Positions 35,441 to 44,978 of a stretch of DNA of 64,000 bases are shown here, piece by piece. Location: assembly GCF_014251635.1 (NCBI RefSeq), contig NZ_CP059194.1, forward strand, positions 496,001 through 560,000, in the 5' to 3' direction. The position numbers were made by a program, and so were the translations under genes. Below the pieces are notes generated by a model. It searched no databases and was not told the DNA's origin. It saw only the letters and a program-made list of their open reading frames with translations. Numbering within the stretch: the stretch's first letter is position 1; the number at the start of each line of letters is the position of its first letter. This stretch comes from Blattabacterium cuenoti (GTDB lineage Bacteria > Bacteroidota > Bacteroidia > Flavobacteriales > Blattabacteriaceae).

Positions 35441-36793
35441 TTTTGATATAACCACAGTTTTACAATTGGAAAATTCTTTTATAGATAAAGAAGATAATTC
35501 TCTACCATATCCAGAGTTTTTAACTCCTCCAAAAGGAAAACGTGGATCTGATTTCACAACTTCATTTATGAAAACCATACCCGTGTCTATTTTTTTTGAT
35601 ATTTCTTCCGCTTTTTCTAAATCTTTTGTCCAAATAGAAGCTCCAAGCCCGTATGGTGTATTATTAACAATATCAGGAATTGTTCTTTCTTGAGAGAAAG
35701 AATAAATAATTCCTATTGGACCAAATATTTCTTCTTTTTTCACTATACAGTTATCATTTTCTATTTTTAATAAAGAAGGAGAAAAAAAATTACCATCTCT
35801 GGTAATTTCTAAACATATTTTTCCTCCATTTAGTATAATATTTTTGTATTGCTGATACAATTTTTCAGATAAATCATGACGAGAAATATAACCTATTTTA
35901 GTAGATTCATCATATAAATTTCCTCTGTGATATGTTTTCATTTCTTGTATAACTGCATCTATAAAATCATTTATTATAGTTTTATCTACAATAAATCTTT
36001 TTGCAGAAATACATGTTTGTCCTGTATTATTTAATCTAGATTCTGTAGCTAATTTTGCTATTTTTCCTATATTTTCTACATCTTTCAGAACGACAAAAGC
36101 ATCATTTCCTCCTAATTCTAAAACAGATTTTTTAATATATTTTCCAGATAATGATCCTATAATACTTCCCGTTAAAGTACTTCCTGTAAAAGTAACCCCT
36201 TGTATTGCAGGATGGGCTATAACAGATTCTATCTGATTTATATCCATTAATAAAACTTGAAAAATACCTTTAGGAAAACCGGATTCTAAAAATAATTTTT
36301 CTAAAATAAGAGAACATTCTGTTGTATTAATAGCTGGTTTAATCAGCATTACATTTCCTAATAATAAGTTAGGAATAGTAGATCTTATTGTTTGCCAAAT
36401 GGGATAATTCCAAGGCATAATTCCTAATATAGCGCCTATAGATTCAAACTTTACATAAGAAATTTTATATTCAGTATAAATTTTTTTAATAAAAATAGAT
36501 TTTTGGAACTCGCAATAATATTTACATAAATTAATACTTTTATTTACTTCTGCATGAGATTGAGTTATGGGTTTACCCATTTCTTGAGTAATGGAATAAG
36601 CCATAATATCTGTGGCTTTTTTCATGAAAAAACAGAATTTCGTTAAACATTCAATTTTCAAATTGAAAGGATAATTTTTCCATTTATTATATGCGTTTTG
36701 AGCTTCAGATAATTTAAAATCAATATTTTTATTGGATAAAAAATAATAAGTTTTTAATACATTATCGTTTACAGGATTAATGGTTTGAAACAT
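35435..36793 (-). CDS. NAD(P)-dependent aldehyde dehydrogenase, succinate-semialdehyde type
   Basis: Aldehyde dehydrogenase superfamily protein, closest in layout to succinate-semialdehyde dehydrogenases. MPWNYPIWQTIRS supplies the catalytic-Asn region, ELGGNDAFVVL the general-base Glu, and NNTGQTCISAKRF the catalytic Cys. C-terminal KEEIFGPI is also present. At 452 residues it matches the short Bacteroidota form. It lies 1 bp downstream of sufE on the minus strand. The substrate is inferred; a role in joining 2-oxoglutarate or GABA to succinate would need partners not seen here. Confidence 0.85.
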   Translation of the reverse strand: MFQTINPVNDNVLKTYYFLSNKNIDFKLSEAQNAYNKWKNYPFNLKIECLTKFCFFMKKATDIMAYSITQEMGKPITQSHAEVNKSINLCKYYCEFQKSIFIKKIYTEYKISYVKFESIGAILGIMPWNYPIWQTIRSTIPNLLLGNVMLIKPAINTTECSLILEKLFLESGFPKGIFQVLLMDINQIESVIAHPAIQGVTFTGSTLTGSIIGSLSGKYIKKSVLELGGNDAFVVLKDVENIGKIAKLATESRLNNTGQTCISAKRFIVDKTIINDFIDAVIQEMKTYHRGNLYDESTKIGYISRHDLSEKLYQQYKNIILNGGKICLEITRDGNFFSPSLLKIENDNCIVKKEEIFGPIGIIYSFSQERTIPDIVNNTPYGLGASIWTKDLEKAEEISKKIDTGMVFINEVVKSDPRFPFGGVKNSGYGRELSSLSIKEFSNCKTVVISKL

Positions 36794-36794
36794 T

Positions 36795-37250
36795 TCATTT
36801 TTTTTTTAAAATTCGTCCATTCAAATTAATAGAAACTTTGGTATGAAAAGCTATGGCATAAAATTTTATTTTTTTTAAAAATAAAAACATTCCATTAGCT
36901 CTAATAGGAGATAAAAAAGTTTGAAATCCTATTTCATAAATAAAATTAGCATTAGAGCAAATAATTTCAAAAGGAAAGAGGCCTGAATATACTCGAATCA
37001 TAAGAGCAGCCATCCCTCTAGGCAATAAAGCATCACTATCCGCATCAAGAAAAATGCGCGATTCATTAAATTTAGCCTCTAACCAAACTTTGGATTGACA
37101 TCCATGAATTAATTTATCTTCAGATCTAAATATAGGTGACTTATTAGATAATTTTTTACCTAAATCTATCAAATATTCATATTTTTCTTCCCAATTTTTA
37201 AGAATTTTAAATTCTTTTTTTATTATTTCTTCTTTTTTATGCAAATTCAT
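36795..37250 (-). CDS. sufE: SufE-family sulphur acceptor
   Basis: Accepts persulphide sulphur from the cysteine desulphurase SufS for Fe-S cluster assembly. LIHGCQSKVWL contains the acceptor Cys51. The N-terminal WEEKYEYLIDLGKKL and the RGMAALMIRVYSG segment fit the fold. At 151 residues it is normal. It is encoded between metE and the aldehyde dehydrogenase and apart from other suf genes. Confidence 0.92.
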   Translation of the reverse strand: MNLHKKEEIIKKEFKILKNWEEKYEYLIDLGKKLSNKSPIFRSEDKLIHGCQSKVWLEAKFNESRIFLDADSDALLPRGMAALMIRVYSGLFPFEIICSNANFIYEIGFQTFLSPIRANGMFLFLKKIKFYAIAFHTKVSINLNGRILKKK

Positions 37251-37271
37251 TTTTTTTGAATTTAATATGAA

Positions 37272-39560
37272 CTAGACTAATTTTAGTCTAGCCATTTTCG
37301 CTGCTTTTGTCATATTATGAAGTGACATCAATACTTCTTTCCATTTTCTAGTTTTTAATCCACAATCTGGATTAACCCAAATATTTTTTATAGGTAATTT
37401 TCTTGAAGCTTTTTCTATTAAGTCAAATATTTCTTCTACTGTTGGGATTCTTGGAGAATGAATATCATATACTCCTGGACCTATTTCATTAGGATAAGAA
37501 AAAACGGAAAAGGCTTTTAACAATTCCATTCTAGATCTAGAAGTTTCTATAGTAATCACATCTGCGTCCATATCTGCTATATGTTGTAATATATCGTTAA
37601 ATTCACTGTAACACATATGTGTATGTATTTGAGTTTCATCTTTCACTCCACTTGAGGATAAACGAAAAGCTTGAATAGACCAATCAAAATAAGATTTCCA
37701 ATTCTTTTTTTTCAAAGGTAATCCTTCTCTTAAAGCAGGTTCATCAATTTGAATAATTTGAATCCCAGATTTTTCTAAAGATAAGACTTCTTCTCGAATA
37801 GCCCAAGCTATTTGATAAGCAGTATGATAAATAGGTTGATCATCTCTGACAAAAGACCATTGTAAGATTGTAACGGGGCCAGTTAGCATCCCTTTCATTA
37901 ATTTCTTTGTTTTAGATTGAGCAAAACAGATCCATTTAACAGTCATATCGCCAACACGAGCAACATCACCATAAATAACAGGAGGTTTAACACAGCGACT
38001 TCCGTAACTTTGTACCCATCCATTATCAGTAGAAAGTATTCCTTTTAATTTATCAGAAAAATATTCCACCATATCAGTTCTTTCAAATTCCCCGTGAACT
38101 AATACATCTAAATCTATTTTTTCTTGTTCTTTAATAACTTCTACAATGAAATTTTTTATTTTTTCATCGTATTCTTCTTTACTCAGTTCTTTTTTTCGAA
38201 ATTTATTTCGCAAACTACGTATTTCTTTCGTTTGAGGAAAAGATCCTATAGTCGTAGTAGGAAATAGAGGAAGATGAAATTTTTTTTTCTGCTTTTTTTG
38301 TCTAATATAAAAATGATTCTCCCTTTGTATGTCTTGGTCTGTTATTTTCATTGCTCTTTCCTTTATTTTTATATCATGAAAAATAGAGGATGATTTTTCT
38401 AATAAAGAGGAGTTACTGAGTAGAATATTTTTATTTCCTTTTATAATTTTTTCTAAATCATTTAATTCATAAATTTTTTGTTTTGCAAAAGACATTTTAT
38501 TTTTGATATCTATGTGAATAGAATTCTCATATTCTATATCTATAGGAACGTGTAAAAGAGAGCAATTAGGAGCAATCATAATTCTATCTTCTCCCACAGA
38601 TTCCATCGCTTTTTCTATCTTTTTAATAGAATTAGCATAATTATTTTTCCATATATTTCTTCCATCAATAAGACCTAAAGACAAAATCATTTTTGAGTCT
38701 CTTGAAAAAAAAGAAAGTATTTTTTCCAACTGATTTGAATCTTCCACTAAATCTATATGTAAAGCTTGAATAGATATCTCTTGAAAAAGAAATATATTTT
38801 CTGAGATCCCATCAAAATAAGAAGTTAACAAAATATTAATTCCAGAACAAAATCTGGATATTTCTCCATAAGCATATTTAAAAACTTTTTTTTCTTTTTC
38901 TGACATATCTAAAGCTAAAATAGGTTCATCTAATTGAATCCAATTAACTCCTTCATTTTTTAATTTGTTAATAATTTTTATGTAAATAGGAATAAGATTT
39001 TCTATTAAATCCATTCTATGAAAGGATTTTTCTTTTTCTTTTCCTAAAAATAAATAAGATAGAGGTCCAATTAATACAGGTTTAATTTTTTTTATTGATT
39101 TTAATACATTTTTAGATTCCTCTAATTCATCAAAAATTTTTTTCGAAAAAATAGAAAATTTTTGATTTTTTTCAAATTCTGGAACAATATAATGGTAATT
39201 AGTATTAAACCATTTGGTCATCTCCATCGCTTTAATATCCCAACCATTTTTTTGAAACCCTCTAGCCATAGAAAAATATAGATCAATATTGTTTTGAATC
39301 AATGGAATAGAAAGATAAGACTCTGAAACTACTCCTAATAACAAAGACATATCTAAAACATGATCATAAAAACTGAAATCATTGCATGGAATTAAATTCA
39401 AATTAGCTTTTTCTTGCGTTTTCCAATTTTCTTTTCTGATTTTTTTTCCTACATCAAATAAAGCGTCAGAATCAATTTTATTTGACCAATAAGCTTCACA
39501 AGCTTTTTTTAACTCTCTTTGTATCCCTATACGAGGATAACCTAAATTATGTTTCAGCAT
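37272..39560 (-). CDS. metE: Cobalamin-independent methionine synthase
   Basis: Transfers a methyl group from 5-methyl-THF-polyglutamate to homocysteine. The N-terminal half starts HNLGYPRIGIQRELKKA; the catalytic half has FPTTTIGSFPQT, VHGEFERTDMVEYF, and zinc ligands in THMCYSEF and NPDCGLKTR. The frame is open further, to an ATG at 39623, but those 21 extra residues are Tyr/Trp/Ile-rich and unlike the family, so I choose the ATG at 39560, giving 762 residues. It is the only methionine synthase seen here and would supply methionine without B12. Confidence 0.94.
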   Translation of the reverse strand: MLKHNLGYPRIGIQRELKKACEAYWSNKIDSDALFDVGKKIRKENWKTQEKANLNLIPCNDFSFYDHVLDMSLLLGVVSESYLSIPLIQNNIDLYFSMARGFQKNGWDIKAMEMTKWFNTNYHYIVPEFEKNQKFSIFSKKIFDELEESKNVLKSIKKIKPVLIGPLSYLFLGKEKEKSFHRMDLIENLIPIYIKIINKLKNEGVNWIQLDEPILALDMSEKEKKVFKYAYGEISRFCSGINILLTSYFDGISENIFLFQEISIQALHIDLVEDSNQLEKILSFFSRDSKMILSLGLIDGRNIWKNNYANSIKKIEKAMESVGEDRIMIAPNCSLLHVPIDIEYENSIHIDIKNKMSFAKQKIYELNDLEKIIKGNKNILLSNSSLLEKSSSIFHDIKIKERAMKITDQDIQRENHFYIRQKKQKKKFHLPLFPTTTIGSFPQTKEIRSLRNKFRKKELSKEEYDEKIKNFIVEVIKEQEKIDLDVLVHGEFERTDMVEYFSDKLKGILSTDNGWVQSYGSRCVKPPVIYGDVARVGDMTVKWICFAQSKTKKLMKGMLTGPVTILQWSFVRDDQPIYHTAYQIAWAIREEVLSLEKSGIQIIQIDEPALREGLPLKKKNWKSYFDWSIQAFRLSSSGVKDETQIHTHMCYSEFNDILQHIADMDADVITIETSRSRMELLKAFSVFSYPNEIGPGVYDIHSPRIPTVEEIFDLIEKASRKLPIKNIWVNPDCGLKTRKWKEVLMSLHNMTKAAKMARLKLV

Positions 39561-39630
39561 ATAAATAACTTTTAAAAATTGTATTGTAATCCATACATAC
39601 CACCATACATATGCATATATCAAAAATTAA

Positions 39631-40821
39631 CTAAATATCCAATAATTGATATAAATATTCTAAAATTTTTCTGTCTAAAAGAGAAAAATTAACATTTCTT
39701 CTATTCATCATAATTTCAGCAGTTTCACAAACTTTATTAAAAGGAATTCTTTTTTTTTTTTGAATCCCTCCTAAAAAAAAAGAAGGAATATATCTAGGCG
39801 GAAATCCATATCCAAAAATATTATCACTAACACCTACAATTGTAGCGGTATTAAATTGAGTATTTATTGATGATTTAGAATGATCTCCCATGATTAGACC
39901 AAAAAATTGTAAATTGGTATGGGAAAAATCTTTTTTCTCATAATCCCAAACGGTTACCTTTTGATAATCATTTCTCAAATTAGAAATATTGGTTCCAGCC
40001 CCTAAATTACACCATTCTCCCAAAATAGAATTACCTAAAAATCCATCATGAACCTTATTAGAATAGGAAAAAATTACTGAATTAAAAATTTCTCCTCCTA
40101 TTTTACAAAAAGTAGCTATAGTTGTTGCTCCATATATTTTTGCCCCCATATTTAACGTGGTGTGTTTTCCAATTGCTACTGGCCCTCTAATTACAGATCC
40201 TTCCATAATTTCAACTCCTTTTTCAATGTATATGGGGCCATGTTCCGCATTTAATACAACATTATTCGCTTTTATATCTTCTTCCAAAAAAATTTTATCC
40301 CTACAAATAACATGATTGTTTCCTAACAAAGAGGACGATTTTTTTCCATTTGTGAAAAACAAAAAATCTTTTTTTATAACAGTTTCATTATTAATAAATA
40401 TATCCGATGGATATTGAATATGAATAATTTTATTTACATGATATGTTTTTTTACACTTTTTTAAAAATAAAGAATGAATGTTTTCTTTTCCTAAAAAGAA
40501 ATTTTTTTTTATGGCAATCATTTTTTCTTTAAAGAAAATAGTTTCATTTTCTTTTAAAGAAAAAAGAATTTGAATTAACTCTTCATTAGGAAGAAATGCA
40601 GAATTAATTAACAATATATTTTCAAAAAATAAAGATTCTTTTTTTGAAAATTTTTTTGAAAGAAATGGCTGTGTAATAATGCTCTCTACATTTTTTCCAA
40701 TATATTTTTCCCACCTTTCTTTTATAGTAAATAATCCTAATCTGATTTCTGATACAGGTCTAGTAAGTGTTATAGGAAATAATTTTTTCCATTCTATCCC
40801 ATCATATAATATGAAATTCAT
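39631..40821 (-). CDS. GlmU-like bifunctional UDP-GlcNAc synthesis protein
   Basis: Matches the alternative GlmU of Bacteroidota: an N-terminal nucleotidyltransferase-like domain (FPITLTRPVSEIRLGLFTIKERW, residues 16-38) followed by a left-handed beta-helix acyltransferase domain from about residue 170, seen as hexapeptide-type turns such as PVAIGKHTTLNMGAKIYGATTI and LGEWCNLGAGTNISN. It probably makes UDP-GlcNAc from glucosamine-1-phosphate, the substrate of MurA. At 396 residues it is of family size. The gene contains a run of 12 T on the plus strand (39750-39761), A12 in the coding sense. Function is inferred from family. Confidence 0.85.
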   Translation of the reverse strand: MNFILYDGIEWKKLFPITLTRPVSEIRLGLFTIKERWEKYIGKNVESIITQPFLSKKFSKKESLFFENILLINSAFLPNEELIQILFSLKENETIFFKEKMIAIKKNFFLGKENIHSLFLKKCKKTYHVNKIIHIQYPSDIFINNETVIKKDFLFFTNGKKSSSLLGNNHVICRDKIFLEEDIKANNVVLNAEHGPIYIEKGVEIMEGSVIRGPVAIGKHTTLNMGAKIYGATTIATFCKIGGEIFNSVIFSYSNKVHDGFLGNSILGEWCNLGAGTNISNLRNDYQKVTVWDYEKKDFSHTNLQFFGLIMGDHSKSSINTQFNTATIVGVSDNIFGYGFPPRYIPSFFLGGIQKKKRIPFNKVCETAEIMMNRRNVNFSLLDRKILEYLYQLLDI

Positions 40822-40826
40822 ATGAA

Positions 40827-41081
40827 TTATAATTTTTTATATTTTTCATATCTTTTCTTAAATTTCTCAGCAGGTCCCGTTTTACCTAAAAATCTCTTTT
40901 CTCCAGTGAAAAACGGATGTGAATAACTAGATATCTCCATTTTATATAATGGATAGTCACTTCCATCTATGTGGATAGAATCTTTTGTTATAACTGTAGA
41001 TTTACAAATAATTATTTTATCATTATTAATGTCTTTAAAAACAACAGGTCTATAATTTTCTGGATGTATTTTTTTTTTCAT
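40827..41081 (-). CDS. rpmE2: 50S ribosomal protein L31 type B
   Basis: Type B L31, 84 residues, starting KKKIHPENYRPVVFKD and containing SYSHPFFTGEKRFLGKTGPAEKFKKRY. It lacks the zinc-binding Cys of type A L31, a form used when zinc is scarce or as the only copy. It lies 2 bp downstream of the ketoacyl synthase gene and 5 bp upstream of the GlmU-like gene, so the three are one transcript. Confidence 0.96.
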   Translation of the reverse strand: MKKKIHPENYRPVVFKDINNDKIIICKSTVITKDSIHIDGSDYPLYKMEISSYSHPFFTGEKRFLGKTGPAEKFKKRYEKYKKL

Positions 41082-41083
41082 AT

Positions 41084-42193
41084 TTATTTTTTCTTGTTTT
41101 TGTTTGGAAAACGGTAAATCAATCCATTAATATTCATTCCAGCGCCTAAAGAAGCCATGAGAATTGTATCTCCAGGTTTAATCTCATGAGGTGGCATTTT
41201 TCCTTTAAGAATTAAATCCAATAAAGTAGGAACAGTCGCTACAGAAGAATTTCCAAATTTTTGTATTGTCATCGGCATAATTTTTGACATGAAATCTTTC
41301 TTTAAGGATGTACAATTATATAATTTCAATAATCTTTTTAAAATAGCATAATCCATTTTAGCATTAGCTTGATGAATAAGAATTTTTTTTATATCCTTAA
41401 TATGAAAATTAGCATGATCAAGTATATTTTTTAGCATGTTTGGAACTTTCGTTAATGCATATTCATAAATTCTCCTTCCATTCATTCTAATATTAACTAA
41501 AGATTTTTTATAATTTGGGTTTAAAGAAGGGCCATTCGTTAAATAATATAATTTCTCATTATTATCACATTGAGTATCATAATGAATGACCCCATGTTTT
41601 TCATCTTCTAAATATTCTATAGCAGATAGTATCGCTGCTCCTGCTCCATCGGAAAAAATCATTGCATTTCTATCATGTGGATCGATAACTTTAGATAAAG
41701 TTTCGGAACTAGTAATCAATATATTTCTAGCATATTTAGATCGTAAAAGTTGATCCGCAAGAATCATGCCTTCTATCCATCCTGTACAACCAAAAATCAT
41801 ATCATATGGTCTACATTTTCTATTTCTTATTTTAAGTTTATTTTTTACTTTAGCAGCGATAGAAGGCATAAAATCAGATTGATAAGAAATAGGATGAATA
41901 TCTCCATAGTTGTGAGCAGATATAATATAATCTATTTCTTCCTTATAAATTTTAGAATTTATCAAAGCTTTTTTTGCTGCAATAGCAGCAATATCAGAAT
42001 TTAATAATCCTTCATTTATATATCTTCTTTCCTCAATTTCTGTAATTTTTTGAAATTTATTGATGATTTCCTCATTAGATTTTTCAATTTTTAATCCTCT
42101 TTTATCGTAAAATTTATGTTTCAAAAAATGATCTTTTTTTATTATCTTTTTTGGTAAATAATGCCCCGTTCCCGTAATAATTGATCGAATCAT
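41084..42193 (-). CDS. 3-oxoacyl-ACP synthase III family protein
   Basis: Thiolase-fold condensing enzyme of the FabH type. The catalytic triad is complete: Cys136 in FGCTGWIEGM, His in LIHQANAKMDY, Asn in FGNSSVATVPTLLDL. At 369 residues it is about 40 longer than E. coli FabH, with an insertion near residues 25-45 (HKFYDKRGLKIEKSNEE). This longer Bacteroidota subgroup is distinct from housekeeping FabH, and its acyl substrate is not known. It may serve fatty-acid initiation or a special lipid. Its start is 106 bp from the divergent ubiE. Confidence 0.85.
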   Translation of the reverse strand: MIRSIITGTGHYLPKKIIKKDHFLKHKFYDKRGLKIEKSNEEIINKFQKITEIEERRYINEGLLNSDIAAIAAKKALINSKIYKEEIDYIISAHNYGDIHPISYQSDFMPSIAAKVKNKLKIRNRKCRPYDMIFGCTGWIEGMILADQLLRSKYARNILITSSETLSKVIDPHDRNAMIFSDGAGAAILSAIEYLEDEKHGVIHYDTQCDNNEKLYYLTNGPSLNPNYKKSLVNIRMNGRRIYEYALTKVPNMLKNILDHANFHIKDIKKILIHQANAKMDYAILKRLLKLYNCTSLKKDFMSKIMPMTIQKFGNSSVATVPTLLDLILKGKMPPHEIKPGDTILMASLGAGMNINGLIYRFPNKNKKK

Positions 42194-42265
42194 TTCTTTC
42201 TTTATATATATTATATAAATTAAAGTAAAAAAATAAAATTCTTCAAAAAAATTATTTTTTTCCCA

Positions 42266-42286
42266 TACTTTTTAATTTAAAAAGTA
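42266..42286. promoter_or_regulatory. 21-bp palindrome between divergent genes
   Basis: Arms TACTTTTTAA (42266-42275) and TTAAAAAGTA (42277-42286) are exact complements around one central T. It lies 13 bp before the ubiE start, in the space shared with the ketoacyl synthase promoter, so it could be an operator or an RNA hairpin at the ubiE 5' end. Not tied to any known regulator. Confidence 0.4.
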
Positions 42287-42299
42287 AATTCCAAATATT

Positions 42300-43031
42300 A
42301 TGTATAAATATTCTCCTTCTTCAAAAGAAGAAAAATTGAAAAATATGTTTGATCATATTGCCAATAAATACGATTTAATTAATCATATACTATCTTTTGG
42401 AATAGATTTTATATGGAGAAGAAAAACAATTCATTTATTATATAAATTGAGTGAAAAAAAAATTCTAAAAATATTAGATTTAGCAACTGGTACTGGAGAT
42501 TTAGCTATATTGTTAGCCAATCAATTCAAACATGCTCATATTACAGGATTAGATCCATCTGATAAAATGCTGAAAATAGCTGAAAAAAAAATAAAAAACA
42601 ATTTTTTTGAAAAAAGAGTTCAAATTATTAAAGGATATTCACAAAATATTCCGTTTCAAAATGAAACTTTCGATATAGTAACTATTGCTTTCGGAATAAG
42701 GAATTTTCAATACATTCATCATTCTGTTAGAGAAATACATAGGATTTTAAAACCTTCAGGAATTTTAGTTATTTTAGAATTTTCTAAACCTTCCAATTAT
42801 TGGATAAAAAAAATTTATTATTTCTATTTCCATTTTGTAAAAAAAATAGGAAATTTTATATCCAAAAGTCATTTTGCTTACAATTATTTAAAAAAATCTA
42901 TATTCTCTTTTCCATATTGCAACAAAAAAATGAATAAACTCTTAAAATATCATAAATTCGATCCGATTCATATACAAAAACTAACTTTTGGAATTGTTTC
43001 TATTTATTTAGTTAAAAAAATAAAGAAATAA
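42300..43031 (+). CDS. ubiE: Demethylmenaquinone methyltransferase
   Basis: SAM-dependent methyltransferase of the UbiE/MenG family, the last step of menaquinone synthesis in Bacteroidota. FDHIANKYDLINHILSFGID (residues 17-36) is the family opening, LDLATGTGDLAI is the SAM motif I, and FGIRNFQ with LKPSGILVILEFSKP follow. At 243 residues it is complete. Since Bacteroidota use menaquinone, the menG role is the likely one. Confidence 0.94.
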   Translation: MYKYSPSSKEEKLKNMFDHIANKYDLINHILSFGIDFIWRRKTIHLLYKLSEKKILKILDLATGTGDLAILLANQFKHAHITGLDPSDKMLKIAEKKIKNNFFEKRVQIIKGYSQNIPFQNETFDIVTIAFGIRNFQYIHHSVREIHRILKPSGILVILEFSKPSNYWIKKIYYFYFHFVKKIGNFISKSHFAYNYLKKSIFSFPYCNKKMNKLLKYHKFDPIHIQKLTFGIVSIYLVKKIKK

Positions 43032-43071
43032 ATTCATTTTTATAACCTTATAATTAAAATATTTTTTCATC

Positions 43072-44592
43072 ATGATCAAATATTTATCTGGATATTTTAC
43101 CCCTACTTTCCTTAAAAAAAGAATTAAAAGCATAGAATTATTTATGCGTTATCCGATAGAAATACAAAATCAACTAATCGATCAACTGATTTTTTATGCG
43201 AGAAATACCGAATTTGGAAAGAAATACGGATTTCGTGATATTAAAAAATATCAACAATTCTCCGAAAGAATTCCTATATGCAAATACGCTGATTTACAAT
43301 GTCTTATTAAAAAAATTCGTAAAGGAGAAAAAGATGTATTATGGCCAGGAGGAGTAAAATGGTTTGCCAGATCCTCTGGGACAACGAACACAAGAAGCAA
43401 ATATATTCCTGTCACCAAATCATCTATGAATACATGTCATTATAAAGCAGGAAAAGATATGTTATCCATCTATATTCATAATCATCCCAAAACAAAAATT
43501 TTTTTTGGAAAAGCAGTTCGTCTAGGAGGAAGTTACGAATTGTATAAAAAATACAACACATTTTATGGGGATTTGTCTTCCATTTTAATTAAAAATATGC
43601 CTTTTTGGATTGAAAATATTTGTATACCTAAAAAAAAAATAGCCTTAATGAGTGAATGGGAAAAAAAATTAGACAAGATGGTAAAAGAAACAGGTCATAA
43701 AGACGTTAGAATTTTATTAGGAGTTTGTTCTTGGTTGTTGATTTTTTTGAAAAAATTATTAAAAGAATTTGACAAAGAAAAAATAAACGAAATATGGCCT
43801 AATATAGAGGTAATATTTCATGGAGGAGTCAGTTTAAAACCTTATATCAATCAATATGAGAAATTATTTGATAAATCTATAAATTATTATGATGTATACA
43901 GTGCATCAGAGGGTTTTTTTGCTATACAAGATCAAAAAAATGTTGAAGATCTTTTGTTATTATTAAATCATGGTATATTTTATGAGTTCATCCCTACAGA
44001 AGAGATAAATAATACAGATCCTAAAATATTATCTATTGATAAAGTAGAATTAAACAAAAATTATGCACTTGTCATTTCTACTAATGCAGGATTATGGAGA
44101 TACATAGTTGGAGATACTGTTAGGTTTACAAATTTATCTCCATATCGAATTTCCATTTCAGGAAGAACAACTCATTATATTAATTCTTTTGGAGAGGAAT
44201 TAATTGTTGAAAATGCAGAAAAAGCCTTAAATAAAACTTGCATAAAAACGAATTCCATTATTCGTGAATATACGGCAGGTCCTGTGTATATGAATCGAAA
44301 AAATTCTGGAGCTCATGAATGGATTATAGAATTTGAAAAACCACCTGTAAATTTATGTGATTTTAGGGATATTTTGGATAATGAATTAAAATCTTTGAAT
44401 TCAGATTACGAAATTAAACGATATAAAAATATTGTTTTAGGTCCTCCTGTTATATATGTAGCTAAAAATGGTTTATTTTATGATTGGCTAAAAAAACATA
44501 AAAAATTAGGGGGACAAAATAAAATTCCTCGTTTATCTAATGATAGAAGATATATTGATTCCATTATCAAAATGGAAAAAAATAGAGACTAG
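43072..44592 (+). CDS. GH3-family acyl-adenylate protein
   Basis: Member of the GH3 auxin-responsive promoter family, ATP-dependent enzymes of the ANL superfamily that in plants join amino acids to jasmonate or auxin. The phosphate-binding loop RSSGTTNTRSKYIPVT is at about residues 100-115. YYDVYSASEGFFAIQ corresponds to the motif that binds adenine and Mg, and LWRYIVGDTVRFT is the motif near the hinge. At 506 residues it is full length. The bacterial substrate is unknown. It lies 41 bp after ubiE and just before rpsO. Confidence 0.85.
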   Translation: MIKYLSGYFTPTFLKKRIKSIELFMRYPIEIQNQLIDQLIFYARNTEFGKKYGFRDIKKYQQFSERIPICKYADLQCLIKKIRKGEKDVLWPGGVKWFARSSGTTNTRSKYIPVTKSSMNTCHYKAGKDMLSIYIHNHPKTKIFFGKAVRLGGSYELYKKYNTFYGDLSSILIKNMPFWIENICIPKKKIALMSEWEKKLDKMVKETGHKDVRILLGVCSWLLIFLKKLLKEFDKEKINEIWPNIEVIFHGGVSLKPYINQYEKLFDKSINYYDVYSASEGFFAIQDQKNVEDLLLLLNHGIFYEFIPTEEINNTDPKILSIDKVELNKNYALVISTNAGLWRYIVGDTVRFTNLSPYRISISGRTTHYINSFGEELIVENAEKALNKTCIKTNSIIREYTAGPVYMNRKNSGAHEWIIEFEKPPVNLCDFRDILDNELKSLNSDYEIKRYKNIVLGPPVIYVAKNGLFYDWLKKHKKLGGQNKIPRLSNDRRYIDSIIKMEKNRD

Positions 44593-44628
44593 TTTCAATA
44601 AAATATTTTATAACTTTATAGTTTTATT

Positions 44629-44886
44629 ATGAAAAAAAAAAAAGAAATATTTAAAACTTATGGAACATCTGTTTACGATACAGGTTCTTCTAAAGCTCAA
44701 ATCGCTTTGTTTACTTATCGTATTAATCATTTAAACAATCATCTCAAAAATAATAAAAAAGATTTTAACACAGAAAGAGCTTTAGTAAAAATGGTGGGAA
44801 AAAGAAAAAAATTACTAAAATATATAGAGAAACATGATATAAACAATTACAAAAATATAATTAAACATTTAGGATTAAGAAAATAA
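44629..44886 (+). CDS. rpsO: 30S ribosomal protein S15
   Basis: Binds 16S rRNA in the platform. GTSVYDTGSSKAQIALFTYRINHLNNHLKNNKKD and the C-terminal RKKLLKYIEKHDINNY identify it. At 85 residues it is slightly short of the usual 89. Twelve consecutive A directly follow the ATG (44632-44643), a slippage-prone start. pnp follows after 92 bp, the widespread rpsO-pnp pair. Confidence 0.96.
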   Translation: MKKKKEIFKTYGTSVYDTGSSKAQIALFTYRINHLNNHLKNNKKDFNTERALVKMVGKRKKLLKYIEKHDINNYKNIIKHLGLRK

Positions 44887-44978
44887 AATTAATAAAATAT
44901 TTCTGTATCTATAAAATATAAAATAAATCTATAACTATAATATAATATAAGTTGTTATTATATAGAAAATAAAAAAAT

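Noticed and set aside
39561-39623. N-terminal extension of MetE by 21 residues from an upstream ATG
   Set aside because: The added residues are Tyr/Trp/Ile-rich and unlike the family; the conserved start HNLGYPRIG follows the ATG at 39560.
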